From: Lachnospiraceae bacterium
Lineage (GTDB): Bacteria; Bacillota_A; Clostridia; Lachnospirales; Lachnospiraceae
Direction: 5' to 3'
Length of the DNA: 5,512 nt
Assembly (NCBI GenBank): GCA_017652545.1
Contig: JAGCAV010000302.1
Span: 1-5,512, forward strand
The translations under genes were made by a program, and so were the position numbers. Position 1 is the stretch's first letter. Every line of letters starts with the position of its first letter. Below the pieces are notes generated by a model. It was not told where the DNA came from, did no database searches, and saw nothing but the letters and a program-made list of their open reading frames with translations. Shown piece by piece: positions 1-5,512 of this stretch.

Positions 1-23
1 ATCAGTTTTCTTGTGTCTGCCAT
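1..23 (-). CDS. Start of an unidentified minus-strand gene (partial, 5' end only)
   Basis: An ATG at 23-21 on the minus strand opens a frame reading MADTRKL before the window ends. A GGAGGG ribosome binding site lies at 36-31, seven bases upstream, which makes this a convincing translation start although only seven full codons are visible. The gene is divergent from the AraC-family regulator at 174, so it is a natural candidate for that regulator's target. Seven residues are too few to assign a family, and no function is proposed. Confidence 0.65.
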
Positions 24-30
24 AATGAAA

Positions 31-36
31 CCCTCC
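31..36 (-). promoter_or_regulatory. Ribosome binding site of the divergent partial gene
   Basis: GGAGGG on the minus strand, seven bases before the ATG at 23-21. It is the main support for calling a gene start at the left edge of the window. Confidence 0.6.
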
Positions 37-74
37 GTTATGTTAAAAATATTGTTTTTTACATTTTATCATTG

Positions 75-86
75 TAATCATGATTA
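75..86. promoter_or_regulatory. 12-bp perfect palindrome in the divergent control region, candidate operator
   Basis: TAATCATGATTA is a perfect inverted repeat. It overlaps the candidate -35 of the plus-strand promoter and sits at the expected start of the minus-strand transcript. A dimeric regulator bound here could affect both genes. AraC-family sites are more often direct repeats, so binding by the neighbouring regulator is uncertain. Confidence 0.3.
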
Positions 87-93
87 TTCTCGT

Positions 94-99
94 ATTATA
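94..99 (-). promoter_or_regulatory. Candidate -10 element of the divergent gene
   Basis: On the minus strand TATAAT occupies 99-94, overlapping the plus-strand TATAAT at 96-101. It would start transcription near 87, about 64 bases before the minus-strand ATG. No good -35 hexamer is visible at the usual distance, so this promoter would probably need an activator. That would suit a divergent AraC-type regulator, but this is inference. Confidence 0.35.
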
Positions 100-173
100 A
101 TCACAGAAAACAGGACAATATTCACTTTTTTAAACTTTTCGTATATCTTTTAACCGCCTCGGGGGATTCTTTT

Positions 174-1019
174 ATGCAATATTTAGAGCTCAACGAAAAA
201 AAGAAGCACGGAACAGACCTGTTTCCCTTTGAATATTACTATGTCCAGAAAGGTCACCCCCGTTACCAGATGAACTACCACTGGCATACCGAGTACGAAC
301 TGATCCGGGTCCTGGACGGCTCGCTCATGATGACCCTGAACGAAAAGAGCTTTCCTGTGAAAAAGGGGGAGCTGGTCTTTGTTCACGGCGGTGTGCTCCA
401 CGCCGGCATTCCGGATGACTGTGTCTATGAATGCCTGGTCTTTGACCTGAACATCTTCCTGCGCTTTGCCGCCTGCCAGCCTTATATCCAGCGGGTCCTG
501 GACCACAGTGCGCTGGTCTACCACCACTTCACAGCTCATCATTCCAAGACACTGGATATCGCCGACAGGATCTTTTATGCCATGCATCATCAGTCTGAAG
601 GATATGAGATGGCAGTGATCGGACAGATCTATCAGTTCTTTGCCCACATCTTTTCCGCGAAGCTGTACCTGGATACACAGCCTCATACCTCTGCCAGGGA
701 CGTCAAAAAGACCATGCAGCTTCGGGCAGCCATTGACTACATCGATCAGCATCTGGGCGCTCCGGTCACACTGACGCAGATGGCCGAAGCGGCTTCCATG
801 TCGCCGAAATATTTCTGCCGTTTCTTTTTCCGGATGACGCACCATACGCCCATCGAATATCTGAACATGCAGCGGATCGAATATGCCTGCTACGCCCTGT
901 CCACCACGGACGAGCCCATCACGGCCATCGCGCTGAGCTGCGGCTTCAATGACCTGAGTTATTTTATCCGGACATTCCGGAAATACAAAGGGACCACCCC
1001 CGGGCAGTACCGGGGATGA
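174..1019 (+). CDS. AraC-family transcriptional regulator with N-terminal cupin-like domain
   Basis: This 281-residue protein has the usual length and two-domain plan of AraC regulators with a sensor domain. Residues about 20-92 resemble the cupin-like ligand-binding barrel: YHWHTEYE at 35-42 supplies the typical HxH...E pattern, and a GELVFVHGGVLH stretch lies at 65-76. Residues about 182-281 form the double helix-turn-helix DNA-binding domain. Its first recognition unit is VTLTQMAEAASMSPKYFCRF (198-217), and its second carries the conserved IALSCGFNDLSYFIRTF (252-268) and the terminal TPGQYR. The start is supported by a GGGGGAT ribosome binding site at 161-166. The protein is expected to act in the cytoplasm and to sense a small molecule, often a sugar or related compound, but nothing shows which one. 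Its position suggests control of itself and the divergent gene at 1-23. The operon to its right is convergent and has its own T-box, so it is a less obvious target. Confidence 0.95.
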   Translation: MQYLELNEKKKHGTDLFPFEYYYVQKGHPRYQMNYHWHTEYELIRVLDGSLMMTLNEKSFPVKKGELVFVHGGVLHAGIPDDCVYECLVFDLNIFLRFAACQPYIQRVLDHSALVYHHFTAHHSKTLDIADRIFYAMHHQSEGYEMAVIGQIYQFFAHIFSAKLYLDTQPHTSARDVKKTMQLRAAIDYIDQHLGAPVTLTQMAEAASMSPKYFCRFFFRMTHHTPIEYLNMQRIEYACYALSTTDEPITAIALSCGFNDLSYFIRTFRKYKGTTPGQYRG

Positions 1020-1044
1020 TCCCTCTGTCATCTGCAGATTTTTC

Positions 1045-1076
1045 CTGTCCGGCCTCCCGGCACAGTCATCTTTTTT
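1045..1076 (+). terminator. Candidate rho-independent terminator of the AraC-family gene
   Basis: CTGTCCGG (1045-1052) pairs with CCGG and ACAG (1057-1060, 1062-1065) around a CCTC loop, with one bulged C at 1061. A run of six T follows at 1071-1076. The T run starts five bases after the stem, so it is not an ideal terminator. In the opposite direction the stem is followed by an A-rich stretch, so it should not stop the convergent minus-strand operon. Confidence 0.5.
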
Positions 1077-1095
1077 ACTTTCGGCTCTTAAGCAA

Positions 1096-3609
1096 TCAGG
1101 CTGTCTCGATGCTGGCTGCCTGCTGCAGTCCGAGTTTCTCCACGGCCTGCTCCCTCATCTTGTACTTCTGGATCTTGCCCGCGTCGTTCATCGGGAAGCC
1201 GTCCACAAAGTCAATGTACTTGGGAACCTTGTGCTTGGCCATGTGATCCAGAACATACTTCTTCATCTCCTCCACGGTCATCTCCTCACCTTCCTTGAGG
1301 ATGACGCAGGCCATGATCTCCTCACCCATGGCCTTATCCGGCACGCCGATCACCTGCACGTCGCTTACCTTCGGATGGGTGTAGATGAATTCCTCGATCT
1401 CCTTCGGATAGATATTCTCACCGCCGCGGATGATCATGTCCTTCAGGCGGCCCGTGATGCGGTAATTGCCCTCCGGTGTACGGCAGGCCAGATCACCGGT
1501 GTGCAGCCATCCGTCCTTGTCAATGGCAGCGGCTGTCGCCTTGGGCATCTTGTAGTATCCCTTCATGATGTTGTATCCGCGGGCAACAAACTCACCGATC
1601 ACCTCGTCCGGGCAGTCCTCCCCGGTCTCGGGATCAACGATCTTGCACTCTACTTCCGGGAAAGCGCTTCCGACGGTGGTCACACGGACCTCCAGCGAAT
1701 CCGTCGTGCGGCTCATGGTACAGCCCGGAGCCGCTTCCGTCTGCCCGTACACGATGACGATCTCGGTCATATGCATCTTGTCCACCACATCACGCATGAC
1801 GGCGATCGGGCAGGGGCTGCCTGCCATGATGCCTGTACGCATGTGGGAAAAGTCTGTCTTCTCGAAATCCGGATGCGACAGCATAGCGATGAACATCGTG
1901 GGCACTCCGTGGAAGGCCGTGATGTGCTCATTGTTGATGCACGCCAGGGATGATTTCGGTGAAAAATACGGCAGCGGCAGGATCGTCCCGCCATGGGTCA
2001 TGGTAGCCGTCATGGCCAGCACCATGCCGAAGCAGTGGAACATGGGCACCTGGATCATCATGCGGTCCGCCGTGGAAAGATCCATGCCGTCACCGATGTT
2101 CTTCCCGTCGTTGACGATGTTGTAGTGGGTCAGCATAACGCCCTTGGGGAACCCGGTGGTACCGGAGGTATACTGCATGTTGCAGACATCATTCACATCC
2201 ACCGCCGAAGCCATCCGGCGCACTTCCTCGACCGGGGTCTTCTCCGCGTATGCAAATGAATCTTCCCAGGTCAGGGCACCGGGCATGGAAAAGCCTACGG
2301 TAATGACATTCCGAAGGAACGGAAGCCGTTTTGCGTGCAGCGGCCGCCCCGGTATTGTATCTTTGATCTCCGGACACAGTTCATTCATGATCTCACGGTA
2401 GTTGGAGTCCCGGTAACCTTCGATCATGACCAGTGTATGTGTATCTGACTGACGCAGCAGGTATTCCGCCTCGTGAATCTTGTAGGCCGTGTTCATGGTC
2501 ACCAGGATCGCGCCGATCTTGGTCGTGGCCCAGAATGTCAGAAACCACTGCGGTACGTTGGTCGCCCAGATGGTCACCTTAGTGCCGGCACGCACGCCCA
2601 GGGAGATCAGGACTCTCGCGAACTCGTCCACATCATCCCGGAACTGGCTGTAAGTCCTGGTATAGTCAAGCGTTGTAAACTTAATGGCAAGCTGATCCGG
2701 GAAATTTTCCACCATGGTGTCCAGCACCTGGGGGAACGTTTTCTCGATCAGGGATTCTTTCTTCCATATGTACCGGCCTGTATGGGCGTTGTTCCAGTAC
2801 AGATGCCTGCGGGCCCTTCTCGTCTCTTCAAAGCGGCTCATGCAGCTGGCAAAATGGGTGAGGATGATCTCGATGTCCGACAGTTCCTCTATCCACGCGG
2901 GATTCCACTGGATGGAAATAAAGCCGTCATAGTTGACGGAACGCAGCGCGTTCATCATCTCTGAGATCGGCAGCTGGCCTTCTCCGATCAGCTCCGGCAC
3001 GAGTTCTCCGTCTGCCGTCCTGATAAAATCATGAATATGCACATGTCTGACATATGCGCCGAGGTTGGTAATGGTCTCTTCCGCATCCTCCTTGGCCTCC
3101 GCGAACGTGGCGTACATGTTCCAGACAGCCGCCAGCTGATCATCCGCAAAGCTGTTGAGCAGATCGCGAAGTCTTGACGTATCCGCATAGGCTCCGACCG
3201 TCTCGACCAGCAGGGTTACAGGCCGTTCCCTGATCATGTCCAGCATTTCACCCATCTTCTGCTGACAGAGCGCCGCATCCGTACAGGATGTATGCACCGC
3301 AACGTACCCGCCGGCATACCCGGTTCCAAGATTGACGGCTGCTTCGACCGCTGCCGCCAGTTCCCTGTAAAACCCGTCTTCTGTAAAATCCGGCTTTGTA
3401 TCCACGCAGGAAACACAAAGACCGCTGCCTGTCAGATTTCTGCGCTGAGCAGCTGCTCTCTGCGGATTTGTCGGTGAGTCCTTGCCCTGAAACAGCGGGC
3501 CGGTCACATCATGCAGTTCAATGCCCTGCATCCGTGTATCAACAGCCGTCTGACAGAATGAACTCCAGTCTGTATCTTTCCAGTTCTGAACAGAGAATGA
3601 AAGTTTCAA
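1096..3609 (-). CDS. TIM-barrel (sugar phosphate isomerase/epimerase-like) - acyl-CoA synthetase fusion protein
   Basis: One uninterrupted 837-residue protein joins two families. Residues 1-260 resemble the xylose-isomerase-like/AP-endonuclease-2 TIM barrel: GIELHD (29-34), LLVET (133-137), RHVHIHD (188-194), IGEGQLPISEMMNAL (208-222) and YDGFISIQW (227-235). Residues about 275-825 are a full AMP-binding acyl-CoA synthetase: phosphate loop YTSGTTGFPKG (480-490), YGQTE (621-625), GWLHTGDL (700-707), hinge GRLKDMIIRGGENIYP (720-735), and the C-terminal GKIQK, whose K812 fits the catalytic lysine. This half should activate a carboxylic acid to its CoA thioester with ATP in the cytoplasm. The chain length is not evident, though the sequence feels closest to medium-chain or fatty-acyl synthetases. 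The barrel has N164 and A167 where WDxxH is expected and Q234 where a metal-binding Glu is usual, so its enzymatic activity is doubtful. Translation starts at a TTG codon. The gene lies 37 bp after the LeuA-like gene and probably shares its T-box-controlled transcript. I believe similar fusions exist in other Clostridia but cannot check. Confidence 0.93.
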   Translation of the reverse strand: MKLSFSVQNWKDTDWSSFCQTAVDTRMQGIELHDVTGPLFQGKDSPTNPQRAAAQRRNLTGSGLCVSCVDTKPDFTEDGFYRELAAAVEAAVNLGTGYAGGYVAVHTSCTDAALCQQKMGEMLDMIRERPVTLLVETVGAYADTSRLRDLLNSFADDQLAAVWNMYATFAEAKEDAEETITNLGAYVRHVHIHDFIRTADGELVPELIGEGQLPISEMMNALRSVNYDGFISIQWNPAWIEELSDIEIILTHFASCMSRFEETRRARRHLYWNNAHTGRYIWKKESLIEKTFPQVLDTMVENFPDQLAIKFTTLDYTRTYSQFRDDVDEFARVLISLGVRAGTKVTIWATNVPQWFLTFWATTKIGAILVTMNTAYKIHEAEYLLRQSDTHTLVMIEGYRDSNYREIMNELCPEIKDTIPGRPLHAKRLPFLRNVITVGFSMPGALTWEDSFAYAEKTPVEEVRRMASAVDVNDVCNMQYTSGTTGFPKGVMLTHYNIVNDGKNIGDGMDLSTADRMMIQVPMFHCFGMVLAMTATMTHGGTILPLPYFSPKSSLACINNEHITAFHGVPTMFIAMLSHPDFEKTDFSHMRTGIMAGSPCPIAVMRDVVDKMHMTEIVIVYGQTEAAPGCTMSRTTDSLEVRVTTVGSAFPEVECKIVDPETGEDCPDEVIGEFVARGYNIMKGYYKMPKATAAAIDKDGWLHTGDLACRTPEGNYRITGRLKDMIIRGGENIYPKEIEEFIYTHPKVSDVQVIGVPDKAMGEEIMACVILKEGEEMTVEEMKKYVLDHMAKHKVPKYIDFVDGFPMNDAGKIQKYKMREQAVEKLGLQQAASIETA

Positions 3610-3616
3610 ATTGCTG

Positions 3617-3623
3617 CCTCCTT
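3617..3623 (-). promoter_or_regulatory. Ribosome binding site fixing a TTG start for the fusion gene
   Basis: AAGGAGG on the minus strand ends seven bases before TTG at 3609-3607. The frame then reads MKLSFSVQN, which fits the first beta strand of the barrel, and no ATG lies at a comparable distance. The TTG is therefore the likely true start. It may lower translation of this gene relative to the ATG-initiated gene before it. Confidence 0.75.
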
Positions 3624-3646
3624 ACTCTTCAATCAAACCGCCTTGC

Positions 3647-5062
3647 TCAGTTCTGCTCATAGGCGATCTTGTTCAACGCACTGATATAGGCACGGATGGA
3701 TGCTCCGATGATATCCGTTGAGATACCGTTGCCGGAGTAGACCCTGCCGTCCGCCCTGAGCTTGACCAGCGCACTGCCCATGGCATCCCGGCCTTCCGTC
3801 ACTGTCTGAATCTGGAAATCATCCAGTTCATAGTGATGGCCGATGATCAGCTCAATCGCCTGGAAAGCGGCATCGATCGGGCCGTCTCCCACCCCTACGC
3901 CGCGAAGCTTCTCGCCGTCTTTTTCGAGAAGAACGTTGGCTGTCGTTGAAATGATGTTTCCGCTGTTGATCACATAGTTTTCGATTCTGTACGTGGCGGG
4001 AACCTGCAGCGCGGTGCTGGCCACAATGGCATCCAGTTCCTTCGTCCCGACGAACTGCTTTTTCACCACAACGCTGCGGAATGCCTCAAACACCCTGGCA
4101 TTGTCCTCATCGCTCAGGTCATATCCCAGCTGATGGACCACTTTGATGACTTCACTGATATCATCGTTCTCATCCAGGCACACATTCGCCTGCGTTGCGT
4201 CTCCGATCGCGATATTGCCGAATGAGGAACTGTCCTCCTCACGGGGCTTCATCAGCCGGCCGATCTGGGTAATGGTCCGGGTCAGTTCCGTCGTCCGCAG
4301 GCCAGTGGAAACACCCAGGTCCGTTCCCTTTACCTGGACCAGATGAACCATCTCTTCCAGCGTGGGATATTCACCGGCTACAGCAGTACATTTCACGCCT
4401 TCCACACCCTGCGCGATCGCAGCCGCGCCGCAGGCAGCCCCCATATGCAGGGCGTTGGAGGGTTCCACATAAAGCTGCACATCCGCCAGCTGCGGCACTC
4501 TTTCCTTTACCTCTCTGATGAAAGCCGCAAACTCATCCGGCAGCATGACCCCGGCATTGTCGCAGAGCGTGACCTTGCCGACGCCTGCATCGATCGCCGT
4601 GGCAACAGCGCTGCACAGGAAATCCATTTCAGCCCGCGTCGCGTCCGCTGCGGTAAACTCCACATTCTCACAGTAGAACCGGCACTCCTTCAGCTTTTCC
4701 CGGATCAGCTCCAGCATAGCCGCCGCCTTCTTATGAGCGGTATACTCCATCTGGACAGGAGAAACCGGCGCGATCACATTCAGCCTGGGCTTGCCGGCGC
4801 CCCGGATGGTCTCCCAGGTCTCCTCCACACTGCTTTCACTGATGTCCACCGCCACCGTGATGGCTGTATTCAGAAGAGAGGCGATCGTCTTATTGTACAG
4901 CTGATCCGCCTTGCCGCCCTTAATCGCCGGCAGCTCAATAATATCCACCTTCAGCCTGTCCAGCAAACGGGCGATCTCCAGTTTCTCCTTGAACGTCAGT
5001 GCATTTTCCCTTAAGGTTGCTGCTTCCCTGAGTGTGATGTCAATGAATTTGATCGGCTTCAT
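3647..5062 (-). CDS. LeuA-like protein (HMGL-like barrel plus LeuA regulatory domain) with degenerate active site
   Basis: The 471-residue product is built like 2-isopropylmalate/citramalate synthase. Residues 1-280 form the HMGL-like TIM barrel: FIDITLRE (6-13), DIIELP (40-45), VEFTAADATRAEMDFL (134-149), VTLCDNAGVMLPDEF (164-178). Residues about 350-468 form a well-conserved LeuA C-terminal domain: GVGVGDGPIDAAFQAIE (388-404), TEGRDAMGSALVKL (422-435) and STDIIGASIRAYISALNK (448-465). That domain normally dimerises and binds leucine as feedback inhibitor. Key catalytic positions differ. D8 and R12 remain, but the usual GEQ is AAT (14-16), the HTHND metal motif is VEPSN (199-203), and the metal-binding Asn before GxGE is A227. 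The SGIH and GKHSG region after the barrel is missing or replaced (281-300), which helps explain a length shorter than typical enzymes of about 510 residues. Normal isopropylmalate synthase activity is therefore unlikely; a regulatory or altered function is possible. It is the first gene after the T-box, with AAAGGAG at 5075-5069 before its ATG. A leuA symbol would mislead. Confidence 0.93.
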   Translation of the reverse strand: MKPIKFIDITLREAATLRENALTFKEKLEIARLLDRLKVDIIELPAIKGGKADQLYNKTIASLLNTAITVAVDISESSVEETWETIRGAGKPRLNVIAPVSPVQMEYTAHKKAAAMLELIREKLKECRFYCENVEFTAADATRAEMDFLCSAVATAIDAGVGKVTLCDNAGVMLPDEFAAFIREVKERVPQLADVQLYVEPSNALHMGAACGAAAIAQGVEGVKCTAVAGEYPTLEEMVHLVQVKGTDLGVSTGLRTTELTRTITQIGRLMKPREEDSSSFGNIAIGDATQANVCLDENDDISEVIKVVHQLGYDLSDEDNARVFEAFRSVVVKKQFVGTKELDAIVASTALQVPATYRIENYVINSGNIISTTANVLLEKDGEKLRGVGVGDGPIDAAFQAIELIIGHHYELDDFQIQTVTEGRDAMGSALVKLRADGRVYSGNGISTDIIGASIRAYISALNKIAYEQN

Positions 5063-5079
5063 GTAATACTCCTTTCGAT

Positions 5080-5122
5080 AAAAAAGCCCCGGATGTCCGG
5101 AATCATATTCCGAACATCCGGG
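5080..5122 (-). terminator. Regulated intrinsic terminator of the T-box leader
   Basis: On the minus strand CCCGGATGTTCGGAAT (5122-5107) pairs with ATTCCGGACATCCGGG (5103-5088) around a three-base loop, giving 16 pairs with one G-U. It is followed by GC and six T (5085-5080). The first seven bases of the 5' arm are also the 3' arm of the T-box antiterminator, so the two structures exclude each other. The terminator ends just before the ribosome binding site of the LeuA-like gene. Confidence 0.93.
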
Positions 5123-5388
5123 ACGATCAGATCATATTCCAATCGCGGTACCACCCGGATTGCCGCCTTTTCCGGCGACCTCTCACGGACACTCCATCAA
5201 GTATCCTGCCATGGTAACGGGGCTTCCGGATCCCCCTACTTCAGAAACATCCGCGTTCAGGGGATCAGCTCGGGCAGGAGACTGCAAATTCTGATCACAC
5301 ACCGGCTCACACCAGCCGCCGGCTCTCTGAAGAGGATATCAGAACGCATAGTGCCGTCATCGCTTTTGCTTCATTCAGTTGCAATGAC
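5080..5388 (-). promoter_or_regulatory. T-box riboswitch leader of the LeuA-like/fusion operon
   Basis: This leader binds an uncharged tRNA and then lets transcription continue into the operon. The T-box core TGGTACCGCG is at 5153-5144. The antiterminator is textbook: helix A1 ATCCGGG (5160-5154) with CCCGGAT (5122-5116), the seven-base bulge TGGTACC, and helix A2 GCGAT (5146-5142) with ATCGT (5127-5123). TGGT in the bulge fits tRNAs with discriminator A. Stem I shows the conserved AGAGAG bulge (5328-5323) and a GGCTGGTGTGA distal loop closed by CCGGC/GCCGG. It also has an arm TTCTGAT (5344-5338) with ATCAGAA (5295-5289), and a kink-turn-like base (GCGATGACGG at 5363-5354 against CCTGAACGC at 5261-5253). 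Stem III lies near 5240-5218, ending in CCCCGTTA. The specifier is probably CTG (Leu, 5268-5266), which is followed by a purine; ATC (Ile, 5265-5263) is the alternative. I see no clean AGTA S-turn on the 5' side of the specifier loop. Confidence 0.93.
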
Positions 5389-5391
5389 GAG

Positions 5392-5420
5392 AGTTTACGG
5401 CAAAATGCGGGCGTTGTCAA
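5392..5420 (-). promoter_or_regulatory. Sigma-A-type promoter of the T-box operon
   Basis: On the minus strand a perfect TTGACA (5420-5415) is followed after exactly 17 bases by TAAACT (5397-5392, four of six matches). Transcription would begin near 5385, directly in front of the T-box stem I. It lies 25 bp after the stop codon of the upstream gene, so the operon has its own promoter. Confidence 0.75.
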
Positions 5421-5444
5421 TCGTTAAATAAATAACCGGGCCCG

Positions 5445-5512
5445 TCAGACCACCTCGGAATAACTTCCCAGATACTCGAACTGCTCGCAAAGTTCACTGA
5501 TCTCCCCGATCA
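5445..5512 (-). CDS. C-terminal end of an upstream gene, possibly prephenate dehydratase (partial)
   Basis: A minus-strand open frame enters from the right edge and ends at TGA (5447-5445), giving 21 residues: IGEISELCEQFEYLGSYSEV plus a final V. An acidic helix followed by LGSY close to the C-terminus is how the ACT domain of many prephenate dehydratases (phenylalanine biosynthesis, PheA) ends. That match is short, so the identity is tentative. No clear terminator separates it from the promoter at 5420-5392; the GGGCCCG just after the stop has no room for a loop and no T run. Confidence 0.5.
   Translation of the reverse strand, partial: IGEISELCEQFEYLGSYSEVV

Larger units (their letters stand above)
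72..101 (+). promoter_or_regulatory. Candidate promoter of the AraC-family gene
   Basis: TTGTAA at 72-77 (four of six matches to the -35 consensus) and a perfect TATAAT at 96-101 are separated by 18 bases. This would start transcription near 108 and leave a leader of roughly 65 bases before the ATG at 174. The surrounding region is strongly AT-rich, so chance TATAAT matches are more likely here than in coding sequence. Confidence 0.45.

Noticed and set aside
998..1015. CCCCGG/CCGGGG inverted repeat at the end of the AraC-family gene as a terminator for the minus-strand operon
   Set aside because: It has only six pairs, lies inside the coding sequence, and the bases after it on the minus strand (GTGGTCCCTTTG) are not a T run. 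I see no convincing terminator for the minus-strand operon in the window.
183..1031. Long minus-strand open frame of 282 codons opposite the AraC-family gene
   Set aside because: It mirrors the regulator's codon structure, has no recognisable domain, and the plus-strand product is an unmistakable AraC-family protein. It is an antisense shadow.
1231..1953. Plus-strand open frames opposite the acyl-CoA synthetase domain
   Set aside because: The histidine- and arginine-rich translation shows no family motif, and the minus strand encodes a well-conserved synthetase across the same bases.
3610..3646. Separate promoter or terminator between the LeuA-like and fusion genes
   Set aside because: The 37-bp gap holds only the AAGGAGG ribosome binding site; there is no hairpin with a T run and no plausible -35/-10 pair.
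4343..5014. Plus-strand open frame of 223 codons opposite the LeuA-like gene
   Set aside because: Low-complexity, His/Arg-rich translation typical of an antisense frame in GC-richer coding DNA; no domain seen.
5355..5389. Hairpin CGTCATTGC/GCGATGACG at the start of the leader as an independent regulatory element
   Set aside because: Its 3' arm is needed for the base of T-box stem I, and its 5' arm lies partly before the predicted transcription start. It may be a coincidental or alternative fold.
5093..5431. Plus-strand open frame of 112 codons across the T-box leader
   Set aside because: The region is fully explained by a structured T-box RNA, terminator and promoter on the minus strand.

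Overview
The window looks like a chromosomal segment from a Gram-positive anaerobe of the Clostridia, most likely a Lachnospiraceae-type gut bacterium. The signs are AGGAGG-type ribosome binding sites, a complete tRNA-sensing T-box leader, a sigma-A-like promoter in front of it, and the style of the encoded proteins. The taxonomic call is inference.

Layout, left to right. Positions 1-23 hold the first codons of a minus-strand gene that leaves the window. A short AT-rich divergent control region (24-173) carries back-to-back TATAAT elements and a 12-bp perfect palindrome. A plus-strand AraC-family regulator (174-1019) follows and ends at a small hairpin with a T run (about 1045-1076). The rest of the window is read from the minus strand. 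In transcription order it holds: the last 21 codons of an upstream gene, possibly prephenate dehydratase (5445-5512); a promoter (5392-5420); a T-box riboswitch with well-resolved antiterminator and terminator (5080-5388); a LeuA-like protein (3647-5062); and, 37 bp further on, an 837-residue fusion of a xylose-isomerase-like TIM barrel to an acyl-CoA synthetase (1096-3609).

The T-box, the LeuA-like gene and the fusion gene form one apparent operon under control of an uncharged tRNA, plausibly tRNA-Leu or tRNA-Ile. The LeuA-like protein keeps a well-conserved C-terminal leucine-sensing/dimerisation domain. Its catalytic barrel, however, lacks the HxH metal motif, the metal-binding Asn, the GxQ of the first motif and the downstream GIH segment of true 2-isopropylmalate synthases. 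The partner protein has an apparently complete acyl-CoA synthetase, but its N-terminal barrel has lost several residues normally used as metal ligands.

The pair therefore looks like an amino-acid-responsive module of unknown function: a LeuA relative that is either non-catalytic or repurposed, plus an acyl-activating enzyme carrying an unusual barrel. This operon is the most interesting part of the window. The residue comparisons were made by eye from remembered family motifs and should be confirmed with alignments.
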